64,000 bases of DNA from Mogibacterium kristiansenii (GTDB taxonomy: Bacteria; Bacillota; Clostridia; Peptostreptococcales; Anaerovoracaceae), in contig NZ_VUNA01000003.1 in assembly GCF_009695905.1 (NCBI RefSeq), positions 62,001-126,000 of the forward strand, read 5' to 3'. The position numbers and the translations under genes are program-made. The notes beneath the pieces were generated by a model that ran no database searches, was not told the origin of the DNA, and was given only the letters and a program-made list of their open reading frames with translations. Shown here piece by piece: positions 34,839 to 42,999 of the stretch (positions within the stretch are counted from its first letter, which is position 1; each line of letters begins with the position of its first letter).

Positions 34839-35857
34839 GGGCGTCCCCCCTTTCGCCGTACCATCATGGTGAGCACCACCGGCACCAGAAATACGGCAGT
34901 CACCGAGCTGATGCTCAGCTCCGTGGGTGCGAACAGGGTGCGGGCGATGCCGTCGCACATCAGAGTCACCACGCTGCCTCCCAGGAAGCAGGCGGGAATC
35001 ATCCGGATGGGCTCGTCGGAACGGATCCATCCCCGAATCAAGTGGGGCACCGCGATTCCCACAAAGGAAATGGGGCCCGCAAAAGCAGTCACCACTCCGG
35101 AGAGCAAGCTGGAAATCAGAATCAGGGCGATGCGCAGCCCACGGATGTTCACTCCCATGCTCCGGGCGTAGGTTTCCCCCAGCCGGTAGGCTCCCATGGG
35201 CTTGGACAGGAAGAATGCCGCCAGAACTCCCAACATAATCAAGGTGGCAGACAAGCGCACGCCGGACCATTGGATGCCCGACAGGCTGCCCATGGACCAG
35301 TTGTGCAGGTTCACGATATTGGAATCGTCCGCAAAGGTAACCACGAAATCCGTCACCGCGGAGCAGATGTAACCCACCATTACCCCGGCCACCACCAGCA
35401 GGGACATGTTCTTTATTTTTCCCGAAAGCAGCAATACGAATCCCATCACCAGCAGGGATCCCAGAAAGGCGGTCAGCGTCATTCCCAATGCGCTGAGGGT
35501 GATGCCCTTCCCCAGCAGGAAGACCATGGCCAGCGCCACCGTCAGCTTCGCCCCGGAGGAAATGCCCAGCACGTAGGGTCCGGCGATGGGGTTGGCGAAA
35601 AAGATCTGCAGCAGATATCCGGATATGGAAAGGGCGCCTCCCAGCAGAATTCCGGCGAGAATCCGCGGAAGGCGAATATTGTACACGATGTCATATGCGG
35701 TGCTCTCCCCGCTTCCCCGTAGGAGATGCCCGATTTCCCGGAGGGAGATGGCGCTGCTCCCCAGGCAGAGATTCAGCACTGCCAGTAAAAACAGCAGAAC
35801 AGCCAATCCCGCCAAAGCCGAAACGTACCTCGTTCCGGATGTTTTATCCCTTTTCAC
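34835..35857 (-). CDS. FecCD/BtuC-type ABC transporter permease
   Basis: 340 residues with about ten hydrophobic helices. RLPRILAGILLGGALSISGYLLQ and NPIAGPYVLGISSGAKL are FecCD-family hallmarks, and GPISFVGIAVPHLIR is the segment that contacts the ATPase. Homologues import B12, siderophores or heme. The position after the solute-binding protein and before the ATPase makes a standard importer. Confidence 0.92.
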   Translation of the reverse strand: MKRDKTSGTRYVSALAGLAVLLFLLAVLNLCLGSSAISLREIGHLLRGSGESTAYDIVYNIRLPRILAGILLGGALSISGYLLQIFFANPIAGPYVLGISSGAKLTVALAMVFLLGKGITLSALGMTLTAFLGSLLVMGFVLLLSGKIKNMSLLVVAGVMVGYICSAVTDFVVTFADDSNIVNLHNWSMGSLSGIQWSGVRLSATLIMLGVLAAFFLSKPMGAYRLGETYARSMGVNIRGLRIALILISSLLSGVVTAFAGPISFVGIAVPHLIRGWIRSDEPIRMIPACFLGGSVVTLMCDGIARTLFAPTELSISSVTAVFLVPVVLTMMVRRKGGRP

Positions 35858-35872
35858 GCAGACTCCTTTCCG

Positions 35873-37420
35873 TTATTTCTTCAGTTTCTTCAGCACCTTG
35901 AGGGAACGGTCCTCCCCCTTCAGCACCTGATTCATATCTTCCATAAAATCCGCGGCTTTGGTGCTGTTCTGGAAGAATCCCGGCGGCAGGCAGTAGACCC
36001 GTCCTTCCCGAACCGCTTTGAATTTCTTCAGCAGCGGGGATTTCTTCTTCAGCTGCCCCACGGTGTCGATGGGTTCCTCGATGGTGCTGTTGTAGATCAG
36101 CACATCCGCACTCTTAGCGATGCGGTAAAAATCCTCCATCTGAATGTTCAAGGTGGACCGCATGGACTCCTCCGACGCCTTTTCCGCCGCCAGGTATTTT
36201 CCCCCGGACTGACGGATCATGGCGGAGAGGTAATCCCCCGATGCTCGTACCGTTACGCTTCCGCCGGAGTTCACGGCGAACACCGCCACGGTTTTGTCGG
36301 TGCGCTCCTTCTCCGACAACTTGCGGACGCGGGCCGCTTCCTTTTCAAAAAAAGCTTCCGCGGCTTGGGATTTGCCGTACAGCGCTCCGTACAGCTTCAC
36401 CCATTCCAGCCGGCCCAGCGGGCTCTTCTCGTAGCTGGACCGCTCCACCATCACCGGAATGCCCAGGGATTCCAGCTTCTCCTTCGCCGCCGGCGAATGG
36501 TAGATCATGGTATTTTCGATGGCCAGATCGCAGCCCTTTCCCCGAAGAAGTTCGTAGTCCGGTGCGCTGTACCGGCCGGCATATTGAATCTTCCCGGACT
36601 GCACCATCTTGGCGATTCCCTTCACGTGCCATCCGTTTGCCCGGGTTCCCGTGTACCCTACGCCGGTCAAGCCGCCAACCTGGCGGATGGGATCCATGGC
36701 CGCCGTGGACACCACATAGGTGTTCTGCAGCGGCAGCGACAGCGGCGTGATGTTCTTGGACAAATTCTTCGGCGCCTTCGCCCCTTCCGGAATCAGGAGA
36801 AACAGATCCTTGGCCCCCAAAGTGAGCAGGGTGTAGGTCTTTCCGTCCTTTTCGTACCGGTCCAGGGTGAATTCCTTGGCCGCTTCCAGCTTCTCCCGGC
36901 CCCGGTACTTCAGGCCGGAAATTTCCGGCGCTTCGGTGATATCCCCCCGCTTCACCCCATCGGAGCCGGCAGTCTTTGCCTCGGCGGATTTGTTTTTGCC
37001 GGAGGACGTTCCCGGGGCGTGCACCGTAATCCGGTATTTGATCTCGTGAGGTTCGCTCATGGCGGTGGTGTCCCCGATTACCTCGAACGCTTCATCGTAT
37101 TCCTCGAAGGGGATGGTAAAAACAGAATTCTCCCCCGCCTTCGCCTCGTTCATGTACTTCCGACCGTCCACCACCATGTAGTCGTAGTAGGAGCTGCTCC
37201 ACACCAGTCTCACTCGGTGCGTACCGTTCTTCTCCGTAACGTCAGCAGGGGATTCCACGCTGGCGCGCCCGGAACCCCCTGTCATCGTCACTTCACAGGA
37301 TTGTGCCTTCTCGCTGCCGGCACCGGACAAGCTGCATCCGGAAAGCATTGCGGCAAGAATCAGCAGAAGAACCAGCCCCCGAATTCCGGAAAAACCTCGT
37401 CTCAACTGCATCCTGTTCAT
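35873..37420 (-). CDS. ABC transporter substrate-binding lipoprotein with extra N-terminal domain
   Basis: 515 residues, longer than the usual 300-350. The signal peptide ends in lipobox LSGC. Residues about 40-140 form an additional beta-rich domain (RVRLVWSSSYYDYMVVDGR ... PHEIKYRITVHAP) similar to the separate lipoprotein encoded just upstream. After a linker, residues about 220-510 are a class III periplasmic-binding-protein-like domain (BtuF/FepB type). It would capture a metal complex or tetrapyrrole for the FecCD importer. The extra domain may take ligand from the small lipoprotein, which is an inference. Confidence 0.82.
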   Translation of the reverse strand: MNRMQLRRGFSGIRGLVLLLILAAMLSGCSLSGAGSEKAQSCEVTMTGGSGRASVESPADVTEKNGTHRVRLVWSSSYYDYMVVDGRKYMNEAKAGENSVFTIPFEEYDEAFEVIGDTTAMSEPHEIKYRITVHAPGTSSGKNKSAEAKTAGSDGVKRGDITEAPEISGLKYRGREKLEAAKEFTLDRYEKDGKTYTLLTLGAKDLFLLIPEGAKAPKNLSKNITPLSLPLQNTYVVSTAAMDPIRQVGGLTGVGYTGTRANGWHVKGIAKMVQSGKIQYAGRYSAPDYELLRGKGCDLAIENTMIYHSPAAKEKLESLGIPVMVERSSYEKSPLGRLEWVKLYGALYGKSQAAEAFFEKEAARVRKLSEKERTDKTVAVFAVNSGGSVTVRASGDYLSAMIRQSGGKYLAAEKASEESMRSTLNIQMEDFYRIAKSADVLIYNSTIEEPIDTVGQLKKKSPLLKKFKAVREGRVYCLPPGFFQNSTKAADFMEDMNQVLKGEDRSLKVLKKLKK

Positions 37421-37422
37421 CT

Positions 37423-37911
37423 CTATTTATCTTCTTTCACCGGATTGGTGACCTTTACCTTGTGGTCGTACCACTTTCCCTTTGTGCCGATCAGGGCGCA
37501 GTCGAATTCCTTGTCGATTTCCGGCACCGGAACATCGAAGGCGTAGGCTTCTTCGGTGGTTCCGTCATCGTACTTCACCTTCTCCGTCGTCGGCTGCAGC
37601 AGGTCGTCCTTATCCTGCTTCTTAGCCTCTGCTGCAGTTCCCGGATACAGGTTCACGATATGGGTGGAGGCCAGCGTCACGTGAATGGTCATCTTTCCGT
37701 CCTTTACCGTCAGGGTGCCCTTGTCGTCTTTGGTCTCATTTACGTGGAACATGCGGCTGTCCGTGGTGAACTCCGCGGTGTAGGTACCGTCCTCCAGGCC
37801 GGAGGAATTCTTGTCGGAGCCGCCGCAGGCTGCCAGGGTGAAAATCATGATGGCGGACAGCGCTGCAATCAGCCATAACTTGCTCTTCTTTGTCATTTCA
37901 ATTCTCTTCAT
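37423..37911 (-). CDS. Small lipoprotein with importer-associated domain
   Basis: 162 residues with lipobox LAAC followed by a single about 120-residue domain: GTLTVKDGKMTIHVTLASTH, a central acidic stretch and WYDHKVKV at the end. The pattern (sensing strand, GTAAEA, late aromatic-basic motif) matches the N-terminal domain of the adjacent binding protein. I do not know a specific name. It is probably a surface ligand carrier for the importer. GAGGAG upstream supports the ATG at 37911; the internal Met at 37896 is possible. Confidence 0.75.
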   Translation of the reverse strand: MKRIEMTKKSKLWLIAALSAIMIFTLAACGGSDKNSSGLEDGTYTAEFTTDSRMFHVNETKDDKGTLTVKDGKMTIHVTLASTHIVNLYPGTAAEAKKQDKDDLLQPTTEKVKYDDGTTEEAYAFDVPVPEIDKEFDCALIGTKGKWYDHKVKVTNPVKEDK

Positions 37912-37985
37912 TAATATATGGTTCTCCTCATTCTAATTTTCGATTCGACGCATGTGAATTATTGTAAATTTCAATACGGTTTATG

Positions 37986-39131
37986 CTACTTGTTCATGGC
38001 CTCCGCCACGTGTTTCACGTACAGCTGCTGCACGCTGTCGATCCGGCCCAGACCCTCAATCTGACAGGTGACGGATTTGAACGCACCGGATGCATCGAAT
38101 TGGCTCTTCCAGGAATCTTCTTCCTCACCCGCCATATCGTTGTTGGCGTGATCGCCGGCTACTACCATCAGCGGACGGAGAATGACCTTCTTGTATCCGG
38201 CCTTCTTTACCTTTTTGATTACCGCTTCGGCAGATGTATCTTCCGGTTCTCCTTCTACCGTTCCGATAAATACGTTGGAATATCCCAGATCCTCCATCTG
38301 CTTCTGCATCTGGCTGTAGGAAATCTTTGCGGTGTGGGAGGTTCCGTGCCCCATGAACACGAACGCCGTGCCGGACGCTGCGGCATCCTCCGGGCTTCCG
38401 AATCCGGCTTTTTTTACCGCCTCCGCTGTAATGTACTGCGCAACGGCTGCCTTGTCGGCGTTTACGCTAGAAGCATCCTTGCCCACTTCACCCAGAAGCG
38501 GCTCCGCAACCTTGATGGATTTGATCTTGCCCTTATACTCTTTCACGGAATCCATCAGCTCGTCGTATTCCGCACCGTGCATCAGGTGGGTCGGCTGAAT
38601 TACCAACTCTTTTACCTCGTTTCGTACCGCCCGCTCCAGCGCTTGATTCACGTTATCGATGCTCTCGCCGTCTCTGGCCAGCACGTGGTTGATGATGATC
38701 TGCGCGGTAAACGCCCGGCGAACGGACCAGTCCGGATACGCCTTCTGAATGGCCTTCTCCACGCCGCCTACATCCTTGGCACGGCTGTCGTTAAAGGAGG
38801 TTCCGAAGCTGACCACCAGAATTTCCTTGTCTCCAATCTTGTTCTCGTTCAGCGGATCGTCCTTGGACGCATCCCCCGTATCCTTGCCAAAATAATCCGG
38901 GTCCGCATTCTCTCCCTTGACCATTTTCTTCTGATCCTCAGTCAATGCATCCCAAGCATCTTTGGCTTCTTTGCACTGCTTCTCCGTGTCTTCCGTCCAA
39001 TTCTGCACATAGATGGCATCGATTTTCTCCGCCACTTCATCCGCCTTGTCCTGATCGGATTTGCCGCATCCCGTCAGTGCCAGCGCACAGGTCACTGTGG
39101 CCAGAAGCACCCACAGCATTTTCTTTTTCAT
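37986..39131 (-). CDS. cbiK: CbiK-like cobaltochelatase lipoprotein
   Basis: 381 residues. A signal peptide with lipobox LTGC is followed by a charged region (25-85), then a CbiK-type chelatase domain: EILVVSFGTSFNDSR, QPTHLMHGAEYDEL and PLMVVAGDHANNDMAG hold the metal-site histidines. CbiK normally inserts cobalt into sirohydrochlorin in the cytoplasm; extracytoplasmic versions are known in some bacteria (Desulfovibrio CbiK-P). As the first gene after the cobalamin riboswitch and next to an importer, it may load or bind metal or tetrapyrrole outside the cell. Which is unclear. Confidence 0.85.
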   Translation of the reverse strand: MKKKMLWVLLATVTCALALTGCGKSDQDKADEVAEKIDAIYVQNWTEDTEKQCKEAKDAWDALTEDQKKMVKGENADPDYFGKDTGDASKDDPLNENKIGDKEILVVSFGTSFNDSRAKDVGGVEKAIQKAYPDWSVRRAFTAQIIINHVLARDGESIDNVNQALERAVRNEVKELVIQPTHLMHGAEYDELMDSVKEYKGKIKSIKVAEPLLGEVGKDASSVNADKAAVAQYITAEAVKKAGFGSPEDAAASGTAFVFMGHGTSHTAKISYSQMQKQMEDLGYSNVFIGTVEGEPEDTSAEAVIKKVKKAGYKKVILRPLMVVAGDHANNDMAGEEEDSWKSQFDASGAFKSVTCQIEGLGRIDSVQQLYVKHVAEAMNK

Positions 39132-39166
39132 CTTAAATCTCCTTTTCCCTCAGTGATTTGGATACA

Positions 39167-39194
39167 CAAAAAGGCTGCCGAACATGCAGCCCTT
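39167..39194 (-). terminator. Terminator between riboswitch and cbiK
   Basis: On the minus strand GGCTGC and GCAGCC flank a short loop and are followed by TTTTT. It lies in the leader between the cobalamin aptamer and cbiK, as expected for a transcription-attenuating switch. The alternative antiterminator pairing was not worked out. Confidence 0.7.
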
Positions 39195-39334
39195 CCCTCC
39201 TCTGTCTCCGGGGGCGTTTTCAAAAGAACATACCGAAAAAGCCGCTCTTCAAAGCGTTTGTAGTCCCTGCTTTGGAAGAGTGCTTCGCTGTTCTGCCCGG
39301 AATCGGATTCGAGTACCGCAAATCCCTATCCCCG

Positions 39335-39525
39335 ACTCAGGCAGGTCTCCTGACTTCGATTATCGCTCCTCCGCTCTTCCCGGACTTTTCCAGTGATGCT
39401 GCGGATTCACTCCCTAACACAGTGACGGCTTCGCTCCGGATTCTCACCGGATTCCCTTTTCACCGGCCCCGGTTTCCCATTTGTATCGGAAACGGCCGGC
39501 ACCTGAATCGCGTAAAACCTTTTTA
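39335..39525 (-). ncRNA. Cobalamin riboswitch
   Basis: On the minus strand the leader contains the diagnostic B12 elements in order: GGTGCCGG-type start, GGGAATCCGGTGAGAATCC, a GCATCACTG box and GTCAGGAGACCTGCC (complement of 39340-39354). This is the classic cobalamin aptamer. It sits just after a promoter and before a terminator and cbiK, so adenosylcobalamin should switch off the 20-gene operon. Confidence 0.95.
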
Positions 39526-39536
39526 AGTTATCTTTA

Positions 39537-39565
39537 AATTTATCACATACCAAAAAGGTTGTCAA
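39537..39565 (-). promoter_or_regulatory. Promoter of the cobalamin operon
   Basis: Minus-strand TTGACA, a 17-bp spacer and TAAATT. Transcription would start about ten bases before the riboswitch aptamer. Confidence 0.75.
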
Positions 39566-39697
39566 TTGGTTCATCCGCCTCTATGGCGTCAGCTCCTCTC
39601 CCTTCGCCGGGTGGTCGCCTTGACTTCTTTCTCTCGTTATATTATATTGATGAAAGTTAATTATGAATCTTTTAAGGAATTACTTTGGAGGGATAAT

Positions 39698-40375
39698 ATG
39701 AAAAAGATGAAAAAGTTTTTACCGATTCTTCTCATCGCGCTGATTGCAATGTTCTCACTGAGCGCTTGCGGCAGCAAGTCCGAGAAGTCGAAAGAAGCGT
39801 CCGAGAAAGCAAGCACCGAGGCGACCGTCGATAAGGATGCCGGAACCGTATCCATCGACTGCGTGGTAAACGGTGCGGTAAAGAGCCCGAAGCACTGGTT
39901 CATCGTAAACAAGGACGGATCCATGGCAAAGAAGTCCATCCTGAACACCGCCGTAACCACCGATGATTTCTACAAGGCACTGACCGAAGTTGCCGGCGAG
40001 AAAGTTTGGAACGACACGGATACCGAGTTCGGCGAAGATCAGTCCATCGAGGACCTGCTGAAGGAAGGCACCGGCCACTCTGATTTCGCGAAGTTCAAGG
40101 TGACCGTTTCCTGGGGCGGCAAGGACTACGACCTGAAGGATGTCATCACCGATCCTACCTACAAGGGCAAGGCATATGACGGAAGCTACGAAATAGGATT
40201 CTCCGGAAACCTGGAAAACCAGCGCAGCGCAAAGACCGGGTGCATCACCTGCTTCGGCGGATGCTACATGGGAATCACTTCCGGATTCGACACCCCGATG
40301 ATGATCGAATACAAGCCGGCAAACCTTCCGGACGACGGCGAAACCGTAAAGGTTACCTATACCCTGGTAAAATAA
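39698..40375 (+). CDS. YdjY-domain lipoprotein
   Basis: 225 residues. Signal peptide with lipobox LSAC, a Lys/Glu-rich linker, then a YdjY-like domain: VSIDCVVNGAVKSPKHWFIV, NTAVTTDDFYKAL, and the cysteine motif TGCITCFGGCYMGI near the C-terminus. The cysteines could bind a metal or cluster; the function of the family is not established. The frame is open from 39566, but ATG 39698 with GGAGGG upstream and a normal signal peptide is the start. It diverges from the cobalamin operon. Confidence 0.8.
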   Translation: MKKMKKFLPILLIALIAMFSLSACGSKSEKSKEASEKASTEATVDKDAGTVSIDCVVNGAVKSPKHWFIVNKDGSMAKKSILNTAVTTDDFYKALTEVAGEKVWNDTDTEFGEDQSIEDLLKEGTGHSDFAKFKVTVSWGGKDYDLKDVITDPTYKGKAYDGSYEIGFSGNLENQRSAKTGCITCFGGCYMGITSGFDTPMMIEYKPANLPDDGETVKVTYTLVK

Positions 40376-40544
40376 GGGTTCACGAAGGGAAAGAATCCTG
40401 CACAGCCGCAGGATTAAAAATCAGGATTACAAATGCAGATAAAAATCGGGAGCTGTCCGCGGGCAACTCCCGATTTTTTGATTTACCGGCTTTGCTATTG
40501 CAGCCGGGCGGGGAGCGGGCCTGCTGGGGCCTCCGGCAAGTTGG

Positions 40545-41113
40545 GCGTGGTGCTCCGCTCCCCGCGAACCCTTGTTCCTTCGTCGCGGGGCACCACGTCT
40601 CTAGGGTCGGATGGGCCTCCGGCAAGTTGGGCGTGGTGCTTTACTCCTCGCTAACCCTTGTTCCTTCGTCGCGGGGCACCACGTCTCTAGGGGCGGATGG
40701 GGCGCCGGCAAGTTGGGCGTGGTGCTCCGCTCCCCGCAAACCCTTGTTCCTTCGTCGCGGGGCACCACGTCTCTAGGGTCGGATGGGGCGCCGGCAAGTT
40801 GGGCGTGGTGCTCCGCTCCCCGCGAACCCTTGTTCCTTCGTCGCGGGGCACCACGTCTCTAGGGTCGGATGGGCCTCCGGCAAGTTGGGCGTGGTGCTTT
40901 ACTCCTCGCTAACCCTTGTTCCTTCGTCGCGGGGCACCACGTCTCTAGGGTCGGATGGGCCTCCGGCAAGTTGGGCGTGGTGCTTTACTCCCCGCTAACC
41001 CTTGTTCCTTCGTCGTGGGGCACCACGTCTCTAGGGCCGGATGGGGCGCCGGCAAGTTGGGCGTGGTGCTCCGCTCCCCGCTAACCCTTGTTCCTTCGTC
41101 GCGGGGCACCACG
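40545..41113. repeat. Tandem palindrome array D (7 units of 86 bp)
   Basis: Units start at 40545, 40631, 40717, 40803, 40889, 40975 and 41061, exactly 86 bp apart. Arms are GTGGTGC and GCACCAC. The core GCGAACCCTTGTTCCTTCGT (or GCTAACCC) closely resembles array B 38 kb away. Spacers contain TCTCTAGGG and GGCAAGTTGG. No gene is present. Confidence 0.93.
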
Positions 41114-41152
41114 TCTCTAGGGTCGGATGGGCTGACCGCCCGGCGCTTCCTA

Positions 41153-41199
41153 AAAAGTGATGCAGGAACCTCTTTTCGGAGCGTTCCTGCATCACTTTT
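41153..41199. repeat. Free hairpin, GTGATGCA family
   Basis: Perfect 17-bp arms AAAAGTGATGCAGGAAC and GTTCCTGCATCACTTTT. The outer 12 bases equal the hairpin at 2394; the inner stem differs on both sides (CGAA to GGAAC) while still pairing. Confidence 0.92.
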
Positions 41200-41319
41200 C
41201 CACCACTTCCCGGCAAGCGGCCCGAATTAGAGGTGCGCCGAACCCGCAGCAAAGCCTGCACCCAAGTACACGAGCGAATTGAATCGGGGCGCACCGCATC
41301 CGGGCCGCGTTCAGATGAA

Positions 41320-41359
41320 AAGAGATGCACGAAGGGGCGTGGGCCTTCGTGCATCTCTT
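41320..41359. repeat. Free hairpin, GAGATGCA family
   Basis: Perfect 16-bp arms AAGAGATGCACGAAGG and CCTTCGTGCATCTCTT around an 8-nt loop. It lies 27 bp before an ATTGACGAC hairpin, the same arrangement as at 2394-2510. Confidence 0.92.
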
Positions 41360-41386
41360 CTTCTCATCATAATTCCAAAGGAGAAA

Positions 41387-41431
41387 GAATTGACGACGAA
41401 TGCTTCCTCTGCCCCTTTTCGTCGTCAATTC
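41387..41431. repeat. Free hairpin, ATTGACGAC family
   Basis: Arms GAATTGACGACGAA and TTCGTCGTCAATTC are identical to those at 2466-2510; the loop differs. It also lies just past the stop of the decayed small gene on the minus strand and might terminate it. Confidence 0.92.
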
Positions 41432-41453
41432 TAATCCTCTCTGAAATAACCGA

Positions 41454-41747
41454 TTACTTCTTTTTCCGATAAGTAAAACTGAGTACTGCGCTAAGAAGCG
41501 TTTGCACAACCAAAATAAAAATAAGGGCACGAACAATCCCGGTGATTTCCTGTTGGTTTGCCGCAATAGAATTCCGGTACATCCAAATTATCGGAAGTTC
41601 GGAAAGCAAACTTATGCAAAGTAGGTGATATGTATTCCCATAGGTTTTTCAATCATATTTTTTTATTGCCTGAATGTATCGCATTTGCACCAATATCGAA
41701 ATTCCAACAAGTGCACACCCGATAATAATCTCAATATATCTTCTCAT
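41454..41747 (-). pseudogene. Small two-segment membrane gene interrupted by an in-frame TGA
   Basis: From ATG 41747, preceded by GGAGGGCGGAGCG, a frame reads MRRYIEIIIGCALVGISILV and stops at TGA (41649-41651) after 32 residues. The same frame continues for 64 more codons to TAA at 41454-41456, including hydrophobic stretches YHLLCISLLSELPIIWMY and IVRALIFILVVQTLLSAVL with a basic tail TYRKKK. The continuation looks like genuine membrane protein, so I read this as one gene of about 97 codons broken by a nonsense change. A true 32-residue membrane peptide is the alternative. I do not recognise the family. Confidence 0.45.
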
Positions 41748-41894
41748 CGCTCCGCCCTCCGCTTTATACACAGAACACCACTTTCTTTCATTCATTTTCA
41801 TAATTGTACCATCTAGAAATTAAAATAACATTGCTATACAAAAAAAGTTTCTTAAGATTTCTTAAGAAAAGAATCTTGGGTACTCCCGCCCCGG

Positions 41895-42908
41895 GGTTCG
41901 CGCTCGGAAACCGAGTTCATTGGCTTTGCGGGCAAGCGGGCGCGAACCGGATCGGCCGCCGGGCCGGCTTTTCTGCTTTTTTCGGCCCGGGGTTCGCGCT
42001 CGAAAACCGAATTCATTGGCTTTGCGGGCAAGCGAGCGCGAACCGGATCGGCCGCCGGGCCGGCTTTTCTGCTTTTTTCGCCCCGGGGTTCGCGCTCGGA
42101 AACCGAGTTCATTGGCTTTGCGGGCAGGCAGGCGCGAACCGGATCGGCCGCCGGGCCGGCTTTTCTGCTTTTTTCGCCCCGAGGTTCGCGCTCGGAAACC
42201 GAGTTCATTGGCTTTGCGGGCAAGCGGGCGCGAACCGGATCGGCCGCCGGGCCGGCTTTTCTGCTTTTTTCGCCCCGGGGTTCGCGCTCGAAAACCGAGT
42301 TCATTGGCTTTGCGGGCAGGCGGGCGCGGACCTGATCGGCCGCCGGGCCGGCTTTTCTGCTTTTTTCGCCCCGGGGTTCGCGCTCGAAAACCGAGTTCAT
42401 TGGCTTTGCGGGCAAGCGGGCGCGAACCGGATCGGCCTCCGGGCCGGCTTTTCTGCTTTTTTCGCCCCGGGGTTCGCGCTCGGAAACCGAATTCATTGGC
42501 TTTGCGGGCAGGCAGGCGCGAACCGGATCGGCCGCCGGGCCGGCTTTTCTGCTTTTTTCGCCCCGGGGTTCGCGCTCAGAAACCGAATTCATTGGCTTTG
42601 CGGGCAGGCAGGCGCGAACCGGATCGGCCGCCGGGCCGGCTTTTCTGCTTTTTTCGCCCCGGGGTTCGCGCTCGGAAACCGAATTCATTGGCTTTGCGGG
42701 CAGGCGGGCGCGAACCTGATCGGCCGCCGGGCCGGCTTTTCTGCTTTTTTCGCCCCGGGGTTCGCGCTCGGAAACCGAATTCATTGGCTTTGCGGGCAAG
42801 CGGGCGCGAACCGGATCGGCCGCCGGGCCGGCTTTTCTGCTTTTTTCGCCCCGGGGTTCGCGCTCGAAAACCGAGTTCATTGGCTTTGCGGGCAGGCGGG
42901 CGCGAACC
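41895..42908. repeat. Tandem palindrome array E (11 units of 96 bp)
   Basis: Eleven units start every 96 bp from 41895 to 42855. Each unit is 54 bp with arms GGTTCGCG and CGCGAACC. Read on the minus strand the core is GCAAAGCCAATGAATTCGG, comparable to the cores of arrays A-D. The 42-bp spacer contains GGCCGCCGGGCCGGC, then a T-rich run. Because 96 is a multiple of three, several reading frames stay open along the array (over 350 codons on each strand); these are not credible genes. Confidence 0.93.
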
Positions 42909-42943
42909 TGGCCCGCCGACCCGCCGCATTCTTCCTTCAATAA

Positions 42944-42992
42944 AAAACCCTGCACGGTCAGCATCAAGTGATTGCTGACCGTGCAGGGTTTT
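42944..42992. terminator. Terminator after pyruvate kinase
   Basis: Perfect 20-bp arms AAAACCCTGCACGGTCAGCA and TGCTGACCGTGCAGGGTTTT with a nine-base loop, lying directly after the pyk stop on the minus strand. T-runs exist in both directions. Confidence 0.92.
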
Positions 42993-42999
42993 AGCTTTT

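Noticed and set aside
34839-35270. N-terminal extension of the ABC ATPase
   Set aside because: It is the out-of-frame shadow of the permease gene; the real start is the ATGA overlap at 34838.
41192-41566. 124-codon minus-strand frame across hairpins
   Set aside because: It runs through two hairpins and out of frame with the more convincing membrane-protein frame at 41454-41747.
41804-42967. Long open frames of 350-380 codons on both strands
   Set aside because: They are the 96-bp array read in frame; composition is repetitive and low in complexity, with no family resemblance and frames open on both strands.
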